From positions 1-52,322 of the forward strand of contig CAKQRW010000019.1 of NCBI GenBank assembly GCA_934271655.1: DNA of 52,322 nt, read 5' to 3'. The DNA is from an uncultured Bacteroidaceae bacterium (GTDB lineage Bacteria > Bacteroidota > Bacteroidia > Bacteroidales > Bacteroidaceae). How positions within the stretch are numbered: position 1 is the first letter of the stretch; every line of letters starts with the position of its first letter. Of the stretch, positions 33,869 through 42,998 are shown piece by piece. The position numbers and the translations under genes were made by a program. The notes under the pieces are model-generated. The model saw nothing but the letters and a program-made list of their open reading frames with translations, did not search any database and was not told where the DNA came from.

Positions 33869-34345
33869 ATGAGAAAAGCTAAACCAAGGAAGCGTGTGGT
33901 TCTTCCAGATCCAGTGTATGGAGATGTGAAGGTAACTAAGTTTGTTAATAACCTCATGTACGACGGAAAGAAGAGCGTGGCATACACAATCTTCTACACA
34001 GCTCTTAAGAATGTAGAGAACAAGATGAAGAACGAAGAGAAGTCTCCTCTGGAAATCTGGAAGAAGGCTCTCGAGAACATCACTCCGCAGGTGGAGGTTA
34101 AGAGCCGCCGTATCGGTGGTGCAACTTTCCAGGTGCCAACAGAGATTCGTCCAGACCGCAAGGAGGCAATCTCAATGAAGAACCTCATCTCTTTCGCTCG
34201 CAAGCGCTCAGGCAAGAGCATGGCAGACAAACTCTCTGCTGAGATTATGGATGCTTTCAACGAGCAGGGTGGCGCATTCAAGCGTAAGGAGGATATGCAC
34301 CGCATGGCTGAGGCCAACCGCGCATTTGCACACTTCCGCTTCTAA
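33869..34345 (+). CDS. rpsG: 30S ribosomal protein S7
   Basis: S7 starts assembly of the 30S head by binding 16S rRNA. The 158-residue protein begins MRKAKPRKRVVLPDPVYGD and contains NNLMYDGKKSVAYTIFY, ENITPQVEVKSRRIGGATFQVPTEIRPDRK and the closing AEANRAFAHFRF. fusA follows after 39 bases. Confidence 0.98.
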   Translation: MRKAKPRKRVVLPDPVYGDVKVTKFVNNLMYDGKKSVAYTIFYTALKNVENKMKNEEKSPLEIWKKALENITPQVEVKSRRIGGATFQVPTEIRPDRKEAISMKNLISFARKRSGKSMADKLSAEIMDAFNEQGGAFKRKEDMHRMAEANRAFAHFRF

Positions 34346-34384
34346 TTTTAAACAATTCGTCAATAATAAAAAGGTAAAAGAGAT

Positions 34385-36502
34385 ATGGCAAAGCAGGATT
34401 TGCATCTTACGCGCAACTTCGGTATCATGGCTCACATCGATGCCGGCAAGACAACTACATCAGAGCGCATCCTTTTCTACACTGGAAAGACTCACAAGAT
34501 TGGTGAGGTTCACGACGGTGGAGCAACAATGGACTGGATGGCCCAGGAGCAGGAGCGTGGTATCACTATCACCTCTGCTGCAACTACAGCTTACTGGACT
34601 TGGAACGGAAACAAGTATAAGTTCAACCTGATTGACACTCCGGGACACGTTGACTTCACTGCTGAGGTAGAGCGCTCGCTCCGTGTTCTTGACGGTGCAG
34701 TCGCTACATACTGTGCAGTGGGCGGTGTTGAGCCACAGTCTGAGACTGTGTGGCGCCAGGCTGACAAGTACAACGTCCCACGTATGGGATATGTAAACAA
34801 GATGGACCGCTCTGGCGCTGACTTCTTCGAGGTGGTGCGTCAGATGAAGGACGTTCTCGGCGCTCACCCAGTGCCAATCGTTATTCCTATCGGCGCAGAG
34901 GAAAACTTCAAAGGTGTTGTTGACCTCATCAAGATGCACGGTATCATCTGGCATGACGAGACTCAGGGCGCTGAGTATGAAATCATCGACATCCCAGCAG
35001 ATCTCAAGGACGAGGCTGAGGAGTGGCGCAACAAGATGCTCGAGTCTGTGGCTGAGTATGACGACGCTCTCATGGAGAAGTTCTTTGATGATCCTTCTAC
35101 TATCACTGAGGAGGAAATCATCTCTGCAATTCGCAAGGCTACTTGCTCTCTTGCTTGCACACCAATGCTCTGCGGTTCTTCATTCAAGAACAAGGGCGTT
35201 CAGACTCTTCTCGACTATATCTGCGCATTCCTTCCTTCTCCACTTGACACTCCTGCTGTTGTCGGCACAAATCCTGACACTAAGGAAGAGGAAGACCGCA
35301 AGCCATCTGAGGATGACAAGACTTCAGCTCTTGCGTTCAAGATCGCAACTGACCCATATGTGGGCCGTCTCACATTCATCCGTGTTTATTCGGGTAAGGT
35401 TGAGGCTGGTTCTTACATCTACAACTCACGTTCACGCAAGAAGGAGCGTGTGTCACGTCTCTTCCAGATGCACTCTAACCACCAGAATCCTGTTGAGGTG
35501 ATTAGCGCAGGTGACATAGGCGCTGTAGTAGGTCTTAAGGATATCCACACTGGTGACACTCTCTGTGATGAGGATGCACCAATCGTGCTCGAGTCAATGG
35601 ACTTCCCAGATCCAGTGATCGGTATCGCAGTCGAGCCAAAGACTCAGAAAGACCTTGATAAGCTTTCTGTAGGTCTCGCTAAGCTCGCAGAGGAGGACCC
35701 TACTTTCACAGTGAAGACTGATGAGCAGTCTGGTCAGACAATCATCTCTGGTATGGGTGAGCTTCACCTCGATATCATCATCGACCGTCTGAAGCGTGAG
35801 TTCAAGGTAGAATGTAACCAGGGTAAGCCACAGGTTAACTACAAGGAGGCTATCACTAAGACTGTCAACCTCCGTGAGGTTTATAAGAAGCAGTCTGGTG
35901 GCCGCGGTAAGTTCGCAGACATCATCGTTAATGTCGGTCCTGTGGATGACGACTTTGAGGGCACAGGCCTTCAGTTCGTTGACGAAGTTAAGGGTGGTAA
36001 CGTGCCTAAGGAGTTTATCCCATCTGTACAGAAGGGCTTCGCTGAGTCAATGAAGAATGGCGTTCTTGGTGGCTTCCCAATGGATAGCCTCAAGGTTGTT
36101 CTCGTCGACGGTAGCTTCCACCCAGTGGACTCCGACCAGCTCTCATTCGAGGTTGCTGCTCGCCAGGCTTATAAGAACGCATGCGCTCAGGCTAAGCCAG
36201 TGCTGATGGAGCCTATCATGAAACTTGAGGTGGTTACTCCAGAGGAGAACATGGGTGATGTGATCGGTGACCTTAACAAGCGTCGTGGTCAGGTAGAGGG
36301 CATGGAGAATGCTCGCTCGGGCGCACGTATCGTCAAGGCTATGGTTCCACTGGGCGAGATGTTCGGATACGTAACAGCTCTCCGTACCATCACATCAGGA
36401 CGTGCTACATCATCAATGCAGTATGATCACCATGCACCTGTATCAAGCTCAATCGCTAAGGCTGTGCTTGCTGAGTGCAACGGACGAGTTGACCTCGTAT
36501 AA
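34385..36502 (+). CDS. fusA: Translation elongation factor G
   Basis: EF-G uses GTP to drive translocation. The 705-residue protein has G1 AHIDAGKTTTSER near 17, the switch block EQERGITITSAAT, G3 DTPGHVDFTAEV, G4 NKMDRSGAD and domains II-V ending in YDHHAPVSSSIAKAVLAECNGRVDLV. Length and position between rpsG and rpsJ mark it as the canonical copy. tuf does not follow, as is usual in Bacteroidetes. Confidence 0.98.
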   Translation: MAKQDLHLTRNFGIMAHIDAGKTTTSERILFYTGKTHKIGEVHDGGATMDWMAQEQERGITITSAATTAYWTWNGNKYKFNLIDTPGHVDFTAEVERSLRVLDGAVATYCAVGGVEPQSETVWRQADKYNVPRMGYVNKMDRSGADFFEVVRQMKDVLGAHPVPIVIPIGAEENFKGVVDLIKMHGIIWHDETQGAEYEIIDIPADLKDEAEEWRNKMLESVAEYDDALMEKFFDDPSTITEEEIISAIRKATCSLACTPMLCGSSFKNKGVQTLLDYICAFLPSPLDTPAVVGTNPDTKEEEDRKPSEDDKTSALAFKIATDPYVGRLTFIRVYSGKVEAGSYIYNSRSRKKERVSRLFQMHSNHQNPVEVISAGDIGAVVGLKDIHTGDTLCDEDAPIVLESMDFPDPVIGIAVEPKTQKDLDKLSVGLAKLAEEDPTFTVKTDEQSGQTIISGMGELHLDIIIDRLKREFKVECNQGKPQVNYKEAITKTVNLREVYKKQSGGRGKFADIIVNVGPVDDDFEGTGLQFVDEVKGGNVPKEFIPSVQKGFAESMKNGVLGGFPMDSLKVVLVDGSFHPVDSDQLSFEVAARQAYKNACAQAKPVLMEPIMKLEVVTPEENMGDVIGDLNKRRGQVEGMENARSGARIVKAMVPLGEMFGYVTALRTITSGRATSSMQYDHHAPVSSSIAKAVLAECNGRVDLV

Positions 36503-36585
36503 AGATTAAATTATGGGGCGCTGGCGAGCGAACGACTCTTTGCCAGCGCACCCTTACAAATAAACAACAACATATTTAAACGACA

Positions 36586-36894
36586 ATGAGTCAGCAAAAA
36601 ATTCGTATTAAGCTTAAGTCTTACGACCACAATCTCGTTGACAAGTCAGCAGAGAAGATCGTTAAGGCTGTGAAGGCTACTGAGGCAATCGTGAGCGGAC
36701 CTATTCCACTCCCAACTCACAAGCGCATTTTCACAGTAAACCGTTCTACATTCGTGAACAAGAAGTCTCGCGAGCAGTTTGAGCTCTGCACTTACAAGAG
36801 ACTTATCGACATCTACAGCTCAACAACAAAGACTGTTGACGCTCTCATGAAGCTTGAACTTCCAAGCGGTGTTGAGGTTGAGATTAAGGTTTAA
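36586..36894 (+). CDS. rpsJ: 30S ribosomal protein S10
   Basis: The 102-residue protein has KIRIKLKSYDHNLVDKSAEKIV, GPIPLPTHKRIFTVNRS and HKRLID-type helix KRLIDIYSSTTKTVDALMKLELPSGVEVEIKV. S10 is part of the 30S head and also NusE in antitermination. It opens the S10 cluster 83 bases after fusA. Confidence 0.98.
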   Translation: MSQQKIRIKLKSYDHNLVDKSAEKIVKAVKATEAIVSGPIPLPTHKRIFTVNRSTFVNKKSREQFELCTYKRLIDIYSSTTKTVDALMKLELPSGVEVEIKV

Positions 36895-36923
36895 TATTAG
36901 AGAACATAAAAAGCAATAAAGAA

Positions 36924-37538
36924 ATGCCAGGATTAATTGGAAAAAAAATCGGAATGACATCCGTTTTCAGTGCCGATGGTAAGAATCTTCCATGCACTGT
37001 TATCGAAGTAGGTCCTTGTGTTGTAACTCAGCTTAAGACTGTTGAGAAAGATGGCTACGCAGCTGTTCAGGTGGGCTTCCAGGACAAGAAGGAAAAGCAC
37101 ACTACTAAGCAGATGATGGGTCACTTCAAGAAGGCTGGTACAACTCCTAAGAGACACTTGGCCGAGTTCACTTATGATGAGGAGCACAACCTCGGTGATG
37201 TAATCACAGTGGAGCTTTTCAATGATGCTTCTTACGTTGACGTAGTTGGTACATCTAAGGGTAAGGGATTCCAGGGCGTTGTAAAGCGTCATGGATTCGG
37301 CGGTGTAGGTCAGGCTACACACGGTCAGGATGACCGCCTCCGCAAACCAGGTTCTATTGGCGCATGTGCAACACCATCACGCGTGTTCAAGAATGTCCCA
37401 ATGGGTGGCCAGATGGGTAACGAGCAGGTTACAACTCACAACCTTCAGGTGATCAAGGTAGTTCCTGAGCACAATCTCCTTCTTCTCAAGGGCAGTGTTC
37501 CAGGATGCAAAGGTTCAATCGTAATAATCAAGAAGTAA
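36924..37538 (+). CDS. rplC: 50S ribosomal protein L3
   Basis: The 204-residue protein starts MPGLIGKKIGMTSVF and has the signature KGKGFQGVVKRHGFGG and the loop ATPSRVFKNVPMGGQMGNEQVTTHNLQV near the peptidyl-transferase centre. rplD follows after 3 bases. Confidence 0.98.
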   Translation: MPGLIGKKIGMTSVFSADGKNLPCTVIEVGPCVVTQLKTVEKDGYAAVQVGFQDKKEKHTTKQMMGHFKKAGTTPKRHLAEFTYDEEHNLGDVITVELFNDASYVDVVGTSKGKGFQGVVKRHGFGGVGQATHGQDDRLRKPGSIGACATPSRVFKNVPMGGQMGNEQVTTHNLQVIKVVPEHNLLLLKGSVPGCKGSIVIIKK

Positions 37539-37541
37539 GCA

Positions 37542-38171
37542 ATGGAAGTTTCTGTATTAAATATCAAAGGTGAGGACACTGGTAAGAAGGTAGTTCTGAA
37601 CGATGCAATCTTCGGAATTGAGCCAAACGACCATGTGATCTACCTCGCAGTAAACCAGTACCTCGCTGCGCAGCGCCAGGGTACTCACAAGTCAAAGGAA
37701 AGAAGCGAAATCACTGGCTCTACTCGTAAGCTCATCCGCCAGAAGGGTGGTGGCGGCGCTCGCCGTGGCGACATCAAGTCTCCAGTGCTTCGTGGCGGTG
37801 GCCGCGTTTTCGGTCCACGTCCTCGTGACTATTGGTTCAAACTCAACAAAAAAGTTAAGGCTCTCGCTCGTAAGAGCGCTCTTTCTTACAAGGCTCAGCA
37901 GAACGCAATCATCGTTGTCGAGGATTTCGATTTCGAGGCTCCAAAGACCAAAGAGGGTGTTGCATTGTTAAATAACCTTAAAGTTGAGGGTAAGAAGACT
38001 CTTATCGTTTTGTCAGAAGTAAAAAAGAACGTAAATTTGTCAGTCCGTAATATTCAGCGTGTTGAAGTCATGACTGCAAGCGCGCTCAACACTTACAAGG
38101 TGATGAACGCAAATGTACTCGTGATGACTGAGGGCGCTGTAAAGATGGTTGACGAAACTTTTAACAAATAA
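37542..38171 (+). CDS. rplD: 50S ribosomal protein L4
   Basis: The 209-residue protein has VYLAVNQYLAAQRQGTHKSK, the exit-tunnel loop RKLIRQKGGGGARRGDIKSPVLRGGGRVFGPRPRDY, and the C-terminal NIQRVEVMTASALNTYKVMNANVLVMTEGAV. L4 lines the exit tunnel and represses its operon in E. coli; no such leader is recognised here. Confidence 0.98.
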   Translation: MEVSVLNIKGEDTGKKVVLNDAIFGIEPNDHVIYLAVNQYLAAQRQGTHKSKERSEITGSTRKLIRQKGGGGARRGDIKSPVLRGGGRVFGPRPRDYWFKLNKKVKALARKSALSYKAQQNAIIVVEDFDFEAPKTKEGVALLNNLKVEGKKTLIVLSEVKKNVNLSVRNIQRVEVMTASALNTYKVMNANVLVMTEGAVKMVDETFNK

Positions 38172-38185
38172 GGAGGTACAATTAT
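38171..38185 (+). promoter_or_regulatory. Strong Shine-Dalgarno sequence before rplW
   Basis: AGGAGGT at 38171-38177 is placed 8 bases before the rplW ATG. Such a full match is uncommon in Bacteroidetes, where the anti-Shine-Dalgarno end of 16S rRNA is largely occluded. The sequence overlaps the rplD stop codon (TAAGGAGG). Confidence 0.8.
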
Positions 38186-38476
38186 ATGGCATATATCATC
38201 AAACCACTCGTTACAGAGAAGATGTCATCTCTCTCTGAGAAGCAGAACAAGTTCGGCTTCGTTGTGCTCCCTTCTGCTAATAAGGTTGAAATCAAGAAAG
38301 AGGTAGAAGCAAAATATAATGTAAATGTAGTTTCAGTGAACACCATGAACTACGCTGGCAAGCGTAAGAGCCGTTACACAAAGGCTGGTGTCATCAAGGG
38401 AAGAACAAAGGCTTTCAAGAAGGCTATTGTCACTCTCAAGGAAGGTGAAACTATTGATTTCTATAGTAACATTTAA
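38186..38476 (+). CDS. rplW: 50S ribosomal protein L23
   Basis: The 96-residue protein has IIKPLVTEKMSSLSEKQNKFGFVVLPSANKVEIKKEVEAKYNV and GRTKAFKKAIVTLKEGETIDFY. L23 lies at the tunnel exit and docks trigger factor and SRP. Its start carries an unusually strong Shine-Dalgarno sequence. Confidence 0.97.
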   Translation: MAYIIKPLVTEKMSSLSEKQNKFGFVVLPSANKVEIKKEVEAKYNVNVVSVNTMNYAGKRKSRYTKAGVIKGRTKAFKKAIVTLKEGETIDFYSNI

Positions 38477-38484
38477 AAATAAAA

Positions 38485-39309
38485 ATGGGTATTCGTAAAT
38501 TTAGACCAGTAACTCCTGGTCAGAGGCACAAAGCTATTGGTACATTCGATGATGTTACTACATCTGTACCAGAGAAAACTCTTGTTTTCGGTAAGCGCAG
38601 CACCGGCGGCCGTAACAACTCAGGCCGCATCACAGTTCGCTACAGAGGTGGCGGTCACAAGCGTTTGATTCGTATTGTCGATTTCAAGAGAGAAAAGGAC
38701 GGAATTCCTGCAGTGGTAAAGACAATAGAGTATGATCCAAACCGTTCTGCTCGCATCGCACTTGTCTTCTACGCTGACGGTGAAAAACGTTATATCGTTG
38801 CTCCTAACGGATTGCAGGTAGGCGCAACTATCATGTCAGGTCCAGAGGCGACTCCAGACCTCGGCAACACTCTTCCACTGGAGAATATCCCAGTCGGTAC
38901 TGTCATCCACAATATCGAGCTTCGTCCAGGCCAGGGTGCAAAGATGGTGCGTTCCGCAGGCAACTTCGCTCAGTTAACTTCTCGTGAGGGCAGATACTGC
39001 GTCATAAAGCTCCCTTCAGGAGAAATACGTAAGGTGCTTTCTGTTTGCCGTGCTACAATCGGTAGCGTAAGCAACTCAGACCATGCACTTGAGTCATCAG
39101 GTAAGGCAGGCCGCAGCCGCTGGCTCGGTCGCAGACCACACAACCGTGGCGTTGTAATGAACCCAATCGATCACCCAATGGGTGGTGGTGAAGGACGTCA
39201 CACTGGTGGACACCCACGCTCACGCAATGGTCTCTACGCTAAGGGTCTCAAGACTCGCGCTCCAAAGAAGCAGACAAACAAGTACATTATTGAAAGACGT
39301 AACAAGTAA
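38485..39309 (+). CDS. rplB: 50S ribosomal protein L2
   Basis: The 274-residue protein has GRNNSGRITVRYRGGGHKRLIRIVDF, the RNA-binding LRPGQGAKMVRSAGNFAQL, and the catalytic-centre region VVMNPIDHPMGGGEGRHTGGHPRSRNG containing the conserved His. It is nearly the last protein to shape the peptidyl-transferase centre. Confidence 0.98.
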   Translation: MGIRKFRPVTPGQRHKAIGTFDDVTTSVPEKTLVFGKRSTGGRNNSGRITVRYRGGGHKRLIRIVDFKREKDGIPAVVKTIEYDPNRSARIALVFYADGEKRYIVAPNGLQVGATIMSGPEATPDLGNTLPLENIPVGTVIHNIELRPGQGAKMVRSAGNFAQLTSREGRYCVIKLPSGEIRKVLSVCRATIGSVSNSDHALESSGKAGRSRWLGRRPHNRGVVMNPIDHPMGGGEGRHTGGHPRSRNGLYAKGLKTRAPKKQTNKYIIERRNK

Positions 39310-39324
39310 TAAAGTTAACTGAAT

Positions 39325-39594
39325 ATGAGTCGTTCATTAAAAAAAGGTCCATACATCAATGTAAAGCTCGAGAAGAAAGTCCTCGCCATGAACGAGAGCG
39401 GCAAGAAGAGCGTTATCAAGTCATGGGCTCGCGCTTCAATGATTTCTCCAGACTTCGTGGGACATACTATTGCAGTGCACAACGGTAATAAATTCATCCC
39501 TGTTTACATTACTGAAAATATGGTAGGCCACAAGCTCGGTGAGTTCGCGCTTACTCGTACTTTCCGCGGACACGCAGGTAATAGGAAGAAGTAA
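39325..39594 (+). CDS. rpsS: 30S ribosomal protein S19
   Basis: The 89-residue protein has MSRSLKKGPYINVKLEKKV, KSWARASMISPDFVGHTIAVHNGNKFIPVYITENMVGHKLGEFALTRTFRGHAG. S19 binds S13 in the 30S head. rplV follows after 42 bases. Confidence 0.98.
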   Translation: MSRSLKKGPYINVKLEKKVLAMNESGKKSVIKSWARASMISPDFVGHTIAVHNGNKFIPVYITENMVGHKLGEFALTRTFRGHAGNRKK

Positions 39595-39636
39595 TCGTAG
39601 AAACAGGTACAACCAAGTTAAAAAGACTAATACATA

Positions 39637-40041
39637 ATGGGAGCAAGAAAAAGATTAATGGCCGAGAAAATCAAAGAGGCCAAAAAGAATATCTACTTCG
39701 CTATTCTTCGCGATGTTCCTTCTTCACCACGCAAGATGCGCCTCGTGGCTGACCTCGTGCGCGGCATGGAGGTGAACAAAGCTCTCGCAACACTCAAGTT
39801 CAACAGCAAGAGTGCAGCAAAGGACATCGAGAAGGCTCTTCGTTCTGCTATCGCTAACTGGGAGCAGAAGAATAACCGCAAGGCTGAAAGCGGAGAACTT
39901 TATATCTCTAAGATTTTTGTTGACGAAGGCGCTACGCTCAAGCGTATGAGACCAGCACCTCAGGGACGTGGCTACAGAATCCGCAAGCGTTCTAACCACA
40001 TCACTATCTTCGTGGACGCTAAAACTAATGAAGAAAACTAA
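39637..40041 (+). CDS. rplV: 50S ribosomal protein L22
   Basis: The 134-residue protein has RDVPSSPRKMRLVADLVRGMEVNKALATLKF and the tunnel-lining hairpin EGATLKRMRPAPQGRGYRIRKRSNHITIFV. The N-terminus is about 15 residues longer than the E. coli protein, as usual in this phylum. Confidence 0.97.
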   Translation: MGARKRLMAEKIKEAKKNIYFAILRDVPSSPRKMRLVADLVRGMEVNKALATLKFNSKSAAKDIEKALRSAIANWEQKNNRKAESGELYISKIFVDEGATLKRMRPAPQGRGYRIRKRSNHITIFVDAKTNEEN

Positions 40042-40044
40042 GTT

Positions 40045-40776
40045 ATGGGACAAAAATGTAATCCAATAAGCAACCGCCTCGGCATCGTAAGAGGTTGGGA
40101 TTCTAACTGGTTCGGCGGAAATGATTTTGGTGACAACCTCCTCGAGGACAGCAAAATCCGCAAGTACCTCAACGCTCGCCTCGCAAAGGCAAGCGTATCT
40201 AAGATTGTTATCGAGCGCACTCTCAAGCTCGTCACTATCACTATCTGCACTGCTCGTCCAGGCTTTATTATCGGCAAGGGCGGCGAGCAGGTCGAGGCCC
40301 TCAAGAAGGAGCTCAAGAAGGTGACTGACAAGGATGTACAGATCAATATTTTCGAGATTAAGCGTCCAGACCTTGACGCTGTGATCGTTGCTAACAACAT
40401 AGCTCGTCAGCTCGAAGGCAAGGTAGCATATCGCCGCGCTGTAAAGACTGCTATCACTAACACTATGCGTGCAGGCGCAGAGGGCATCAAGATCCAGATC
40501 TCTGGTCGTCTTAACGGAGCAGAAATGAGCCGTTCTGAGATGTACAAGGAAGGACGCACTCCGCTCCACACTCTTCGCGCTGATATCGACTACTGCCTCG
40601 CAGAGGCTCTTACTAAGGTAGGCCTCCTTGGTGTCAAGGTTTGGATCTGCCGCGGTGAGAAATTCGGCAAGCAGGACCTCACTCCTAACTTCTCTCAGCA
40701 GAAGGAGACAGGTCGTGGCAACAACAACGGTAACGGACGTCGTTTCAGAAACAGGAAGTCTAATAACCGCAAATAA
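40045..40776 (+). CDS. rpsC: 30S ribosomal protein S3
   Basis: The 243-residue protein has MGQKCNPISNRLGIVRGWDSNWF, the KH-domain RPGFIIGKGGEQVEALKKELKK and the C-terminal domain GAEGIKIQISGRLNGAEMSRSEMYKEGRTPLHTLRADIDY. A basic, Asn- and Arg-rich tail (about 220-243) is typical of Bacteroidetes. S3 helps form the mRNA entry site. Confidence 0.98.
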   Translation: MGQKCNPISNRLGIVRGWDSNWFGGNDFGDNLLEDSKIRKYLNARLAKASVSKIVIERTLKLVTITICTARPGFIIGKGGEQVEALKKELKKVTDKDVQINIFEIKRPDLDAVIVANNIARQLEGKVAYRRAVKTAITNTMRAGAEGIKIQISGRLNGAEMSRSEMYKEGRTPLHTLRADIDYCLAEALTKVGLLGVKVWICRGEKFGKQDLTPNFSQQKETGRGNNNGNGRRFRNRKSNNRK

Positions 40777-40839
40777 TTAATCTGGTTGACATCCCAGCCG
40801 GTAAAATGAGCTGGGAGCAACTTTTTGAAGACATTAACT

Positions 40840-41271
40840 ATGTTACAGCCAAAAAGACAAAAATATAGAAGACCGCAGAAAGGTCGCGGTCGTTGGAAGG
40901 GTGTCTCTCACAGAGGTACTGAGCTCGCTTTCGGCAGCTTCGGCATAAAGGCGCTCGAGACAAAGTGGATTTCCGCTCGACAGATAGAGGCTGCCCGTGT
41001 TGCAATCACACGTTACATGCAGCGTCAGGGCCAGGTATGGATCCGCATCTTCCCTGACAAGCCAATCACAAAGAAGCCTGCAGACGTCCGAATGGGTAAA
41101 GGTAAGGGTGACCCATACATGTATGTGTTCCCTGCAAAGCCAGGACGCATCCTTTTCGAGATTGAGGGCGTTTCTTACGACATCGCCAAGGAGGCTCTCC
41201 GACTTGGTGCGCAGAAACTTCCTACTACTACAAAATTTGTTGTACGTCGTGATTACGATAAAAACGCTTAA
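40840..41271 (+). CDS. rplP: 50S ribosomal protein L16
   Basis: The 143-residue protein starts at ATG 40840 (MLQPKRQKYRRPQKGR), the family's fixed start; an upstream in-frame TTG at 40825 is rejected. RRGTELAFGSFGIKALE-like and KPADVRMGKGKGDPYMYVFPAKPGRILFEIEGV blocks are present. L16 positions the acceptor arm of A-site tRNA. The 63-base gap before it contains the inverted repeat CATCCCAGC/GCTGGGA-like (about 40789-40816). Confidence 0.97.
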   Translation: MLQPKRQKYRRPQKGRGRWKGVSHRGTELAFGSFGIKALETKWISARQIEAARVAITRYMQRQGQVWIRIFPDKPITKKPADVRMGKGKGDPYMYVFPAKPGRILFEIEGVSYDIAKEALRLGAQKLPTTTKFVVRRDYDKNA

Positions 41272-41273
41272 TT

Positions 41274-41462
41274 ATGAAAATTTCAGAGATTAGAGAACTT
41301 ACTACAGAAGAGCTCGCAGAGCGCATCGAAACAGAGGTTGCCAACCTGAACAACATGAAGTTCAACCACACTGTTTCTCCGCTTGCAGACAATTCTCAGA
41401 TTAAGAAGTTGCGTCACGACATCGCACGTATGAAGGGCGAGCTTACTCAGCGTAATAAATAA
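41274..41462 (+). CDS. rpmC: 50S ribosomal protein L29
   Basis: The 62-residue helical protein has EIRELTTEELAERIETEVANLNNMKFNHTVSPLADNSQIKKLRHDIARMKGELTQR. It lies beside L23 at the tunnel exit. It starts 2 bases after rplP. Confidence 0.96.
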   Translation: MKISEIRELTTEELAERIETEVANLNNMKFNHTVSPLADNSQIKKLRHDIARMKGELTQRNK

Positions 41463-41473
41463 AGAAACGGAGA

Positions 41474-41731
41474 ATGGAAGCAAGAAATTTAAGAAAGCAA
41501 AGACAGGGTGTCGTTACAAGCGACAAGATGGACAAGACAATTGTTGTGTCTGCCAAGTTCAAGGAGAAGCACCCTATATATGGTAAGTTTGTCCAGAAGA
41601 CAAAGAAGTACCATGCTCACGACGAGAACAATGATGCACACGTGGGTGACACAGTGCTCATCATGGAGACTCGCCCATTGAGCAAGACAAAGAGATGGAG
41701 ATTAGTACAAATCGTAGAAAGAGCTAAGTAA
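41474..41731 (+). CDS. rpsQ: 30S ribosomal protein S17
   Basis: The 85-residue OB-fold protein has RNLRKQRQGVVTSDKMDKTIVVSAKFKEKHPIYGKFVQKTKKYHAHDENN and GDTVLIMETRPLSKTKRWRLVQIVE. It begins 11 bases after rpmC and is followed by rplN after 2 bases. Confidence 0.97.
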   Translation: MEARNLRKQRQGVVTSDKMDKTIVVSAKFKEKHPIYGKFVQKTKKYHAHDENNDAHVGDTVLIMETRPLSKTKRWRLVQIVERAK

Positions 41732-41733
41732 AT

Positions 41734-42099
41734 ATGATACAGGTAGAATCAAGATTACAGGTCGCTGATAACAGCGGTGCTCGCGAGGTGCTTTGTATCC
41801 GCGTATTGGGTGGAACAAGACGTCGTTATGCTACTGTAGGAGACGTTATCGTGGTAGCAGTGAAGAGCGCTATTCCTACAAGTGAGGTAAAGAAGGGTTC
41901 TGTATCAAAGGCGCTTATCGTGCGCACAAAGAAAGAGGTGCGCCGCGCTGACGGTTCTTACATCCGTTTCGACGACAATGCATGTGTTCTTCTGAACAAT
42001 GCAGGCGAAATGAGAGGTAGCCGTATCTTTGGCCCTGTAGCCCGTGAGCTCCGTGCTGCAAACATGAAGGTAGTCTCTTTGGCTACTGAAGTACTTTAA
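41734..42099 (+). CDS. rplN: 50S ribosomal protein L14
   Basis: The 121-residue protein has MIQVESRLQVADNSGAREVLCIRVLGGTRRRYA, VGDVIVVAVKSA and GPVARELRAANMKVVSLATEVL. It is part of the intersubunit face and begins the spc cluster. Confidence 0.98.
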   Translation: MIQVESRLQVADNSGAREVLCIRVLGGTRRRYATVGDVIVVAVKSAIPTSEVKKGSVSKALIVRTKKEVRRADGSYIRFDDNACVLLNNAGEMRGSRIFGPVARELRAANMKVVSLATEVL

Positions 42100-42119
42100 T
42101 CATTTATTGTAAAACAGCA

Positions 42120-42437
42120 ATGAGTAAATTACATATCAAGAAAGGCGACATGGTATACGTCAATGCTGGCGATGACAAGGGTAAGACCGGCAAGGTAACT
42201 AAGGTCATCGTTGACAAGAAGCGTGCCATCGTTGAGGGTGTAAACATGGTCAAGAAAAGCACAAAGCCTAGTGCAGAGCACCCACAGGGAGGTTTCGTAG
42301 AGCAGGAGGCTCCAATCCACATCTCAAACCTCAATGTTGTTGACCCAAAGACTGGAAAGCCAACTCGTATTGGCCGCAAGCCAGGAGAGAATGGTAAGTT
42401 AGTTCGTTACGCTAAAAAGTCAGGGGAGGAAATCTAA
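42120..42437 (+). CDS. rplX: 50S ribosomal protein L24
   Basis: The 105-residue protein has the KOW motif KKGDMVYVNAGDDKGKTGKVTKVIVDKKRAIVEGVN and the PTRIGRK block. Its stop codon overlaps the start of rplE (TAATG), indicating coupled translation. Confidence 0.97.
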   Translation: MSKLHIKKGDMVYVNAGDDKGKTGKVTKVIVDKKRAIVEGVNMVKKSTKPSAEHPQGGFVEQEAPIHISNLNVVDPKTGKPTRIGRKPGENGKLVRYAKKSGEEI

Positions 42438-42991
42438 TGAGTACTACAGCACAACTTAAGAACGTTTACGCAGAGCAGATCGCTCCAGCACTCATGAAGC
42501 AGTTCAACTACTCTTCTCCTATGCAGATTCCTGTATTGAAGAAGATCGTGGTTAACCAGGGTCTTGGAATGGCTACAGCTGACAAGAAGGTCATTGAGGT
42601 AGCTATGAACGAGATCGCTCAGATCACTGGTCAGAAGCCAGTAGCGACTAAGTCTAAGAAGGATATCTCAAACTTCCGTCTCCGCAAGTCTATGCCAATC
42701 GGTGTTATGGTGACTCTTCGTCGCGAGCGCATGTACGAGTTCCTCGAGAAGCTCATCCGCGTTTCTCTCCCTCGTATCCGTGACTTCAAGGGAATCGAGT
42801 CAAAGTTCGATGGCCGTGGCAACTACACGCTCGGTATCACAGAGCAGATCATCTTCCCTGAGATCAACATCGACCAGGTTGACAAGATCACAGGTATGAA
42901 CATCACATTCGTTACTTCTGCAAAGACTGACGAAGAGGGTTACGCACTCCTCAAAGCTTTCGGTCTCCCATTTAAGGACGCTAAAAAGTAA
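42437..42991 (+). CDS. rplE: 50S ribosomal protein L5
   Basis: The 184-residue protein has QFNYSSPMQIPVLKKIVVNQGLG, TGQKPVATKSKKDISNFRLRKSMPIGVMVTLR and FDGRGNYTLGITEQIIFPEI. L5 binds 5S rRNA. In E. coli the S8 control site lies at the start of rplE; nothing equivalent is obvious there here. Confidence 0.98.
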   Translation: MSTTAQLKNVYAEQIAPALMKQFNYSSPMQIPVLKKIVVNQGLGMATADKKVIEVAMNEIAQITGQKPVATKSKKDISNFRLRKSMPIGVMVTLRRERMYEFLEKLIRVSLPRIRDFKGIESKFDGRGNYTLGITEQIIFPEINIDQVDKITGMNITFVTSAKTDEEGYALLKAFGLPFKDAKK

Positions 42992-42998
42992 ATAGACA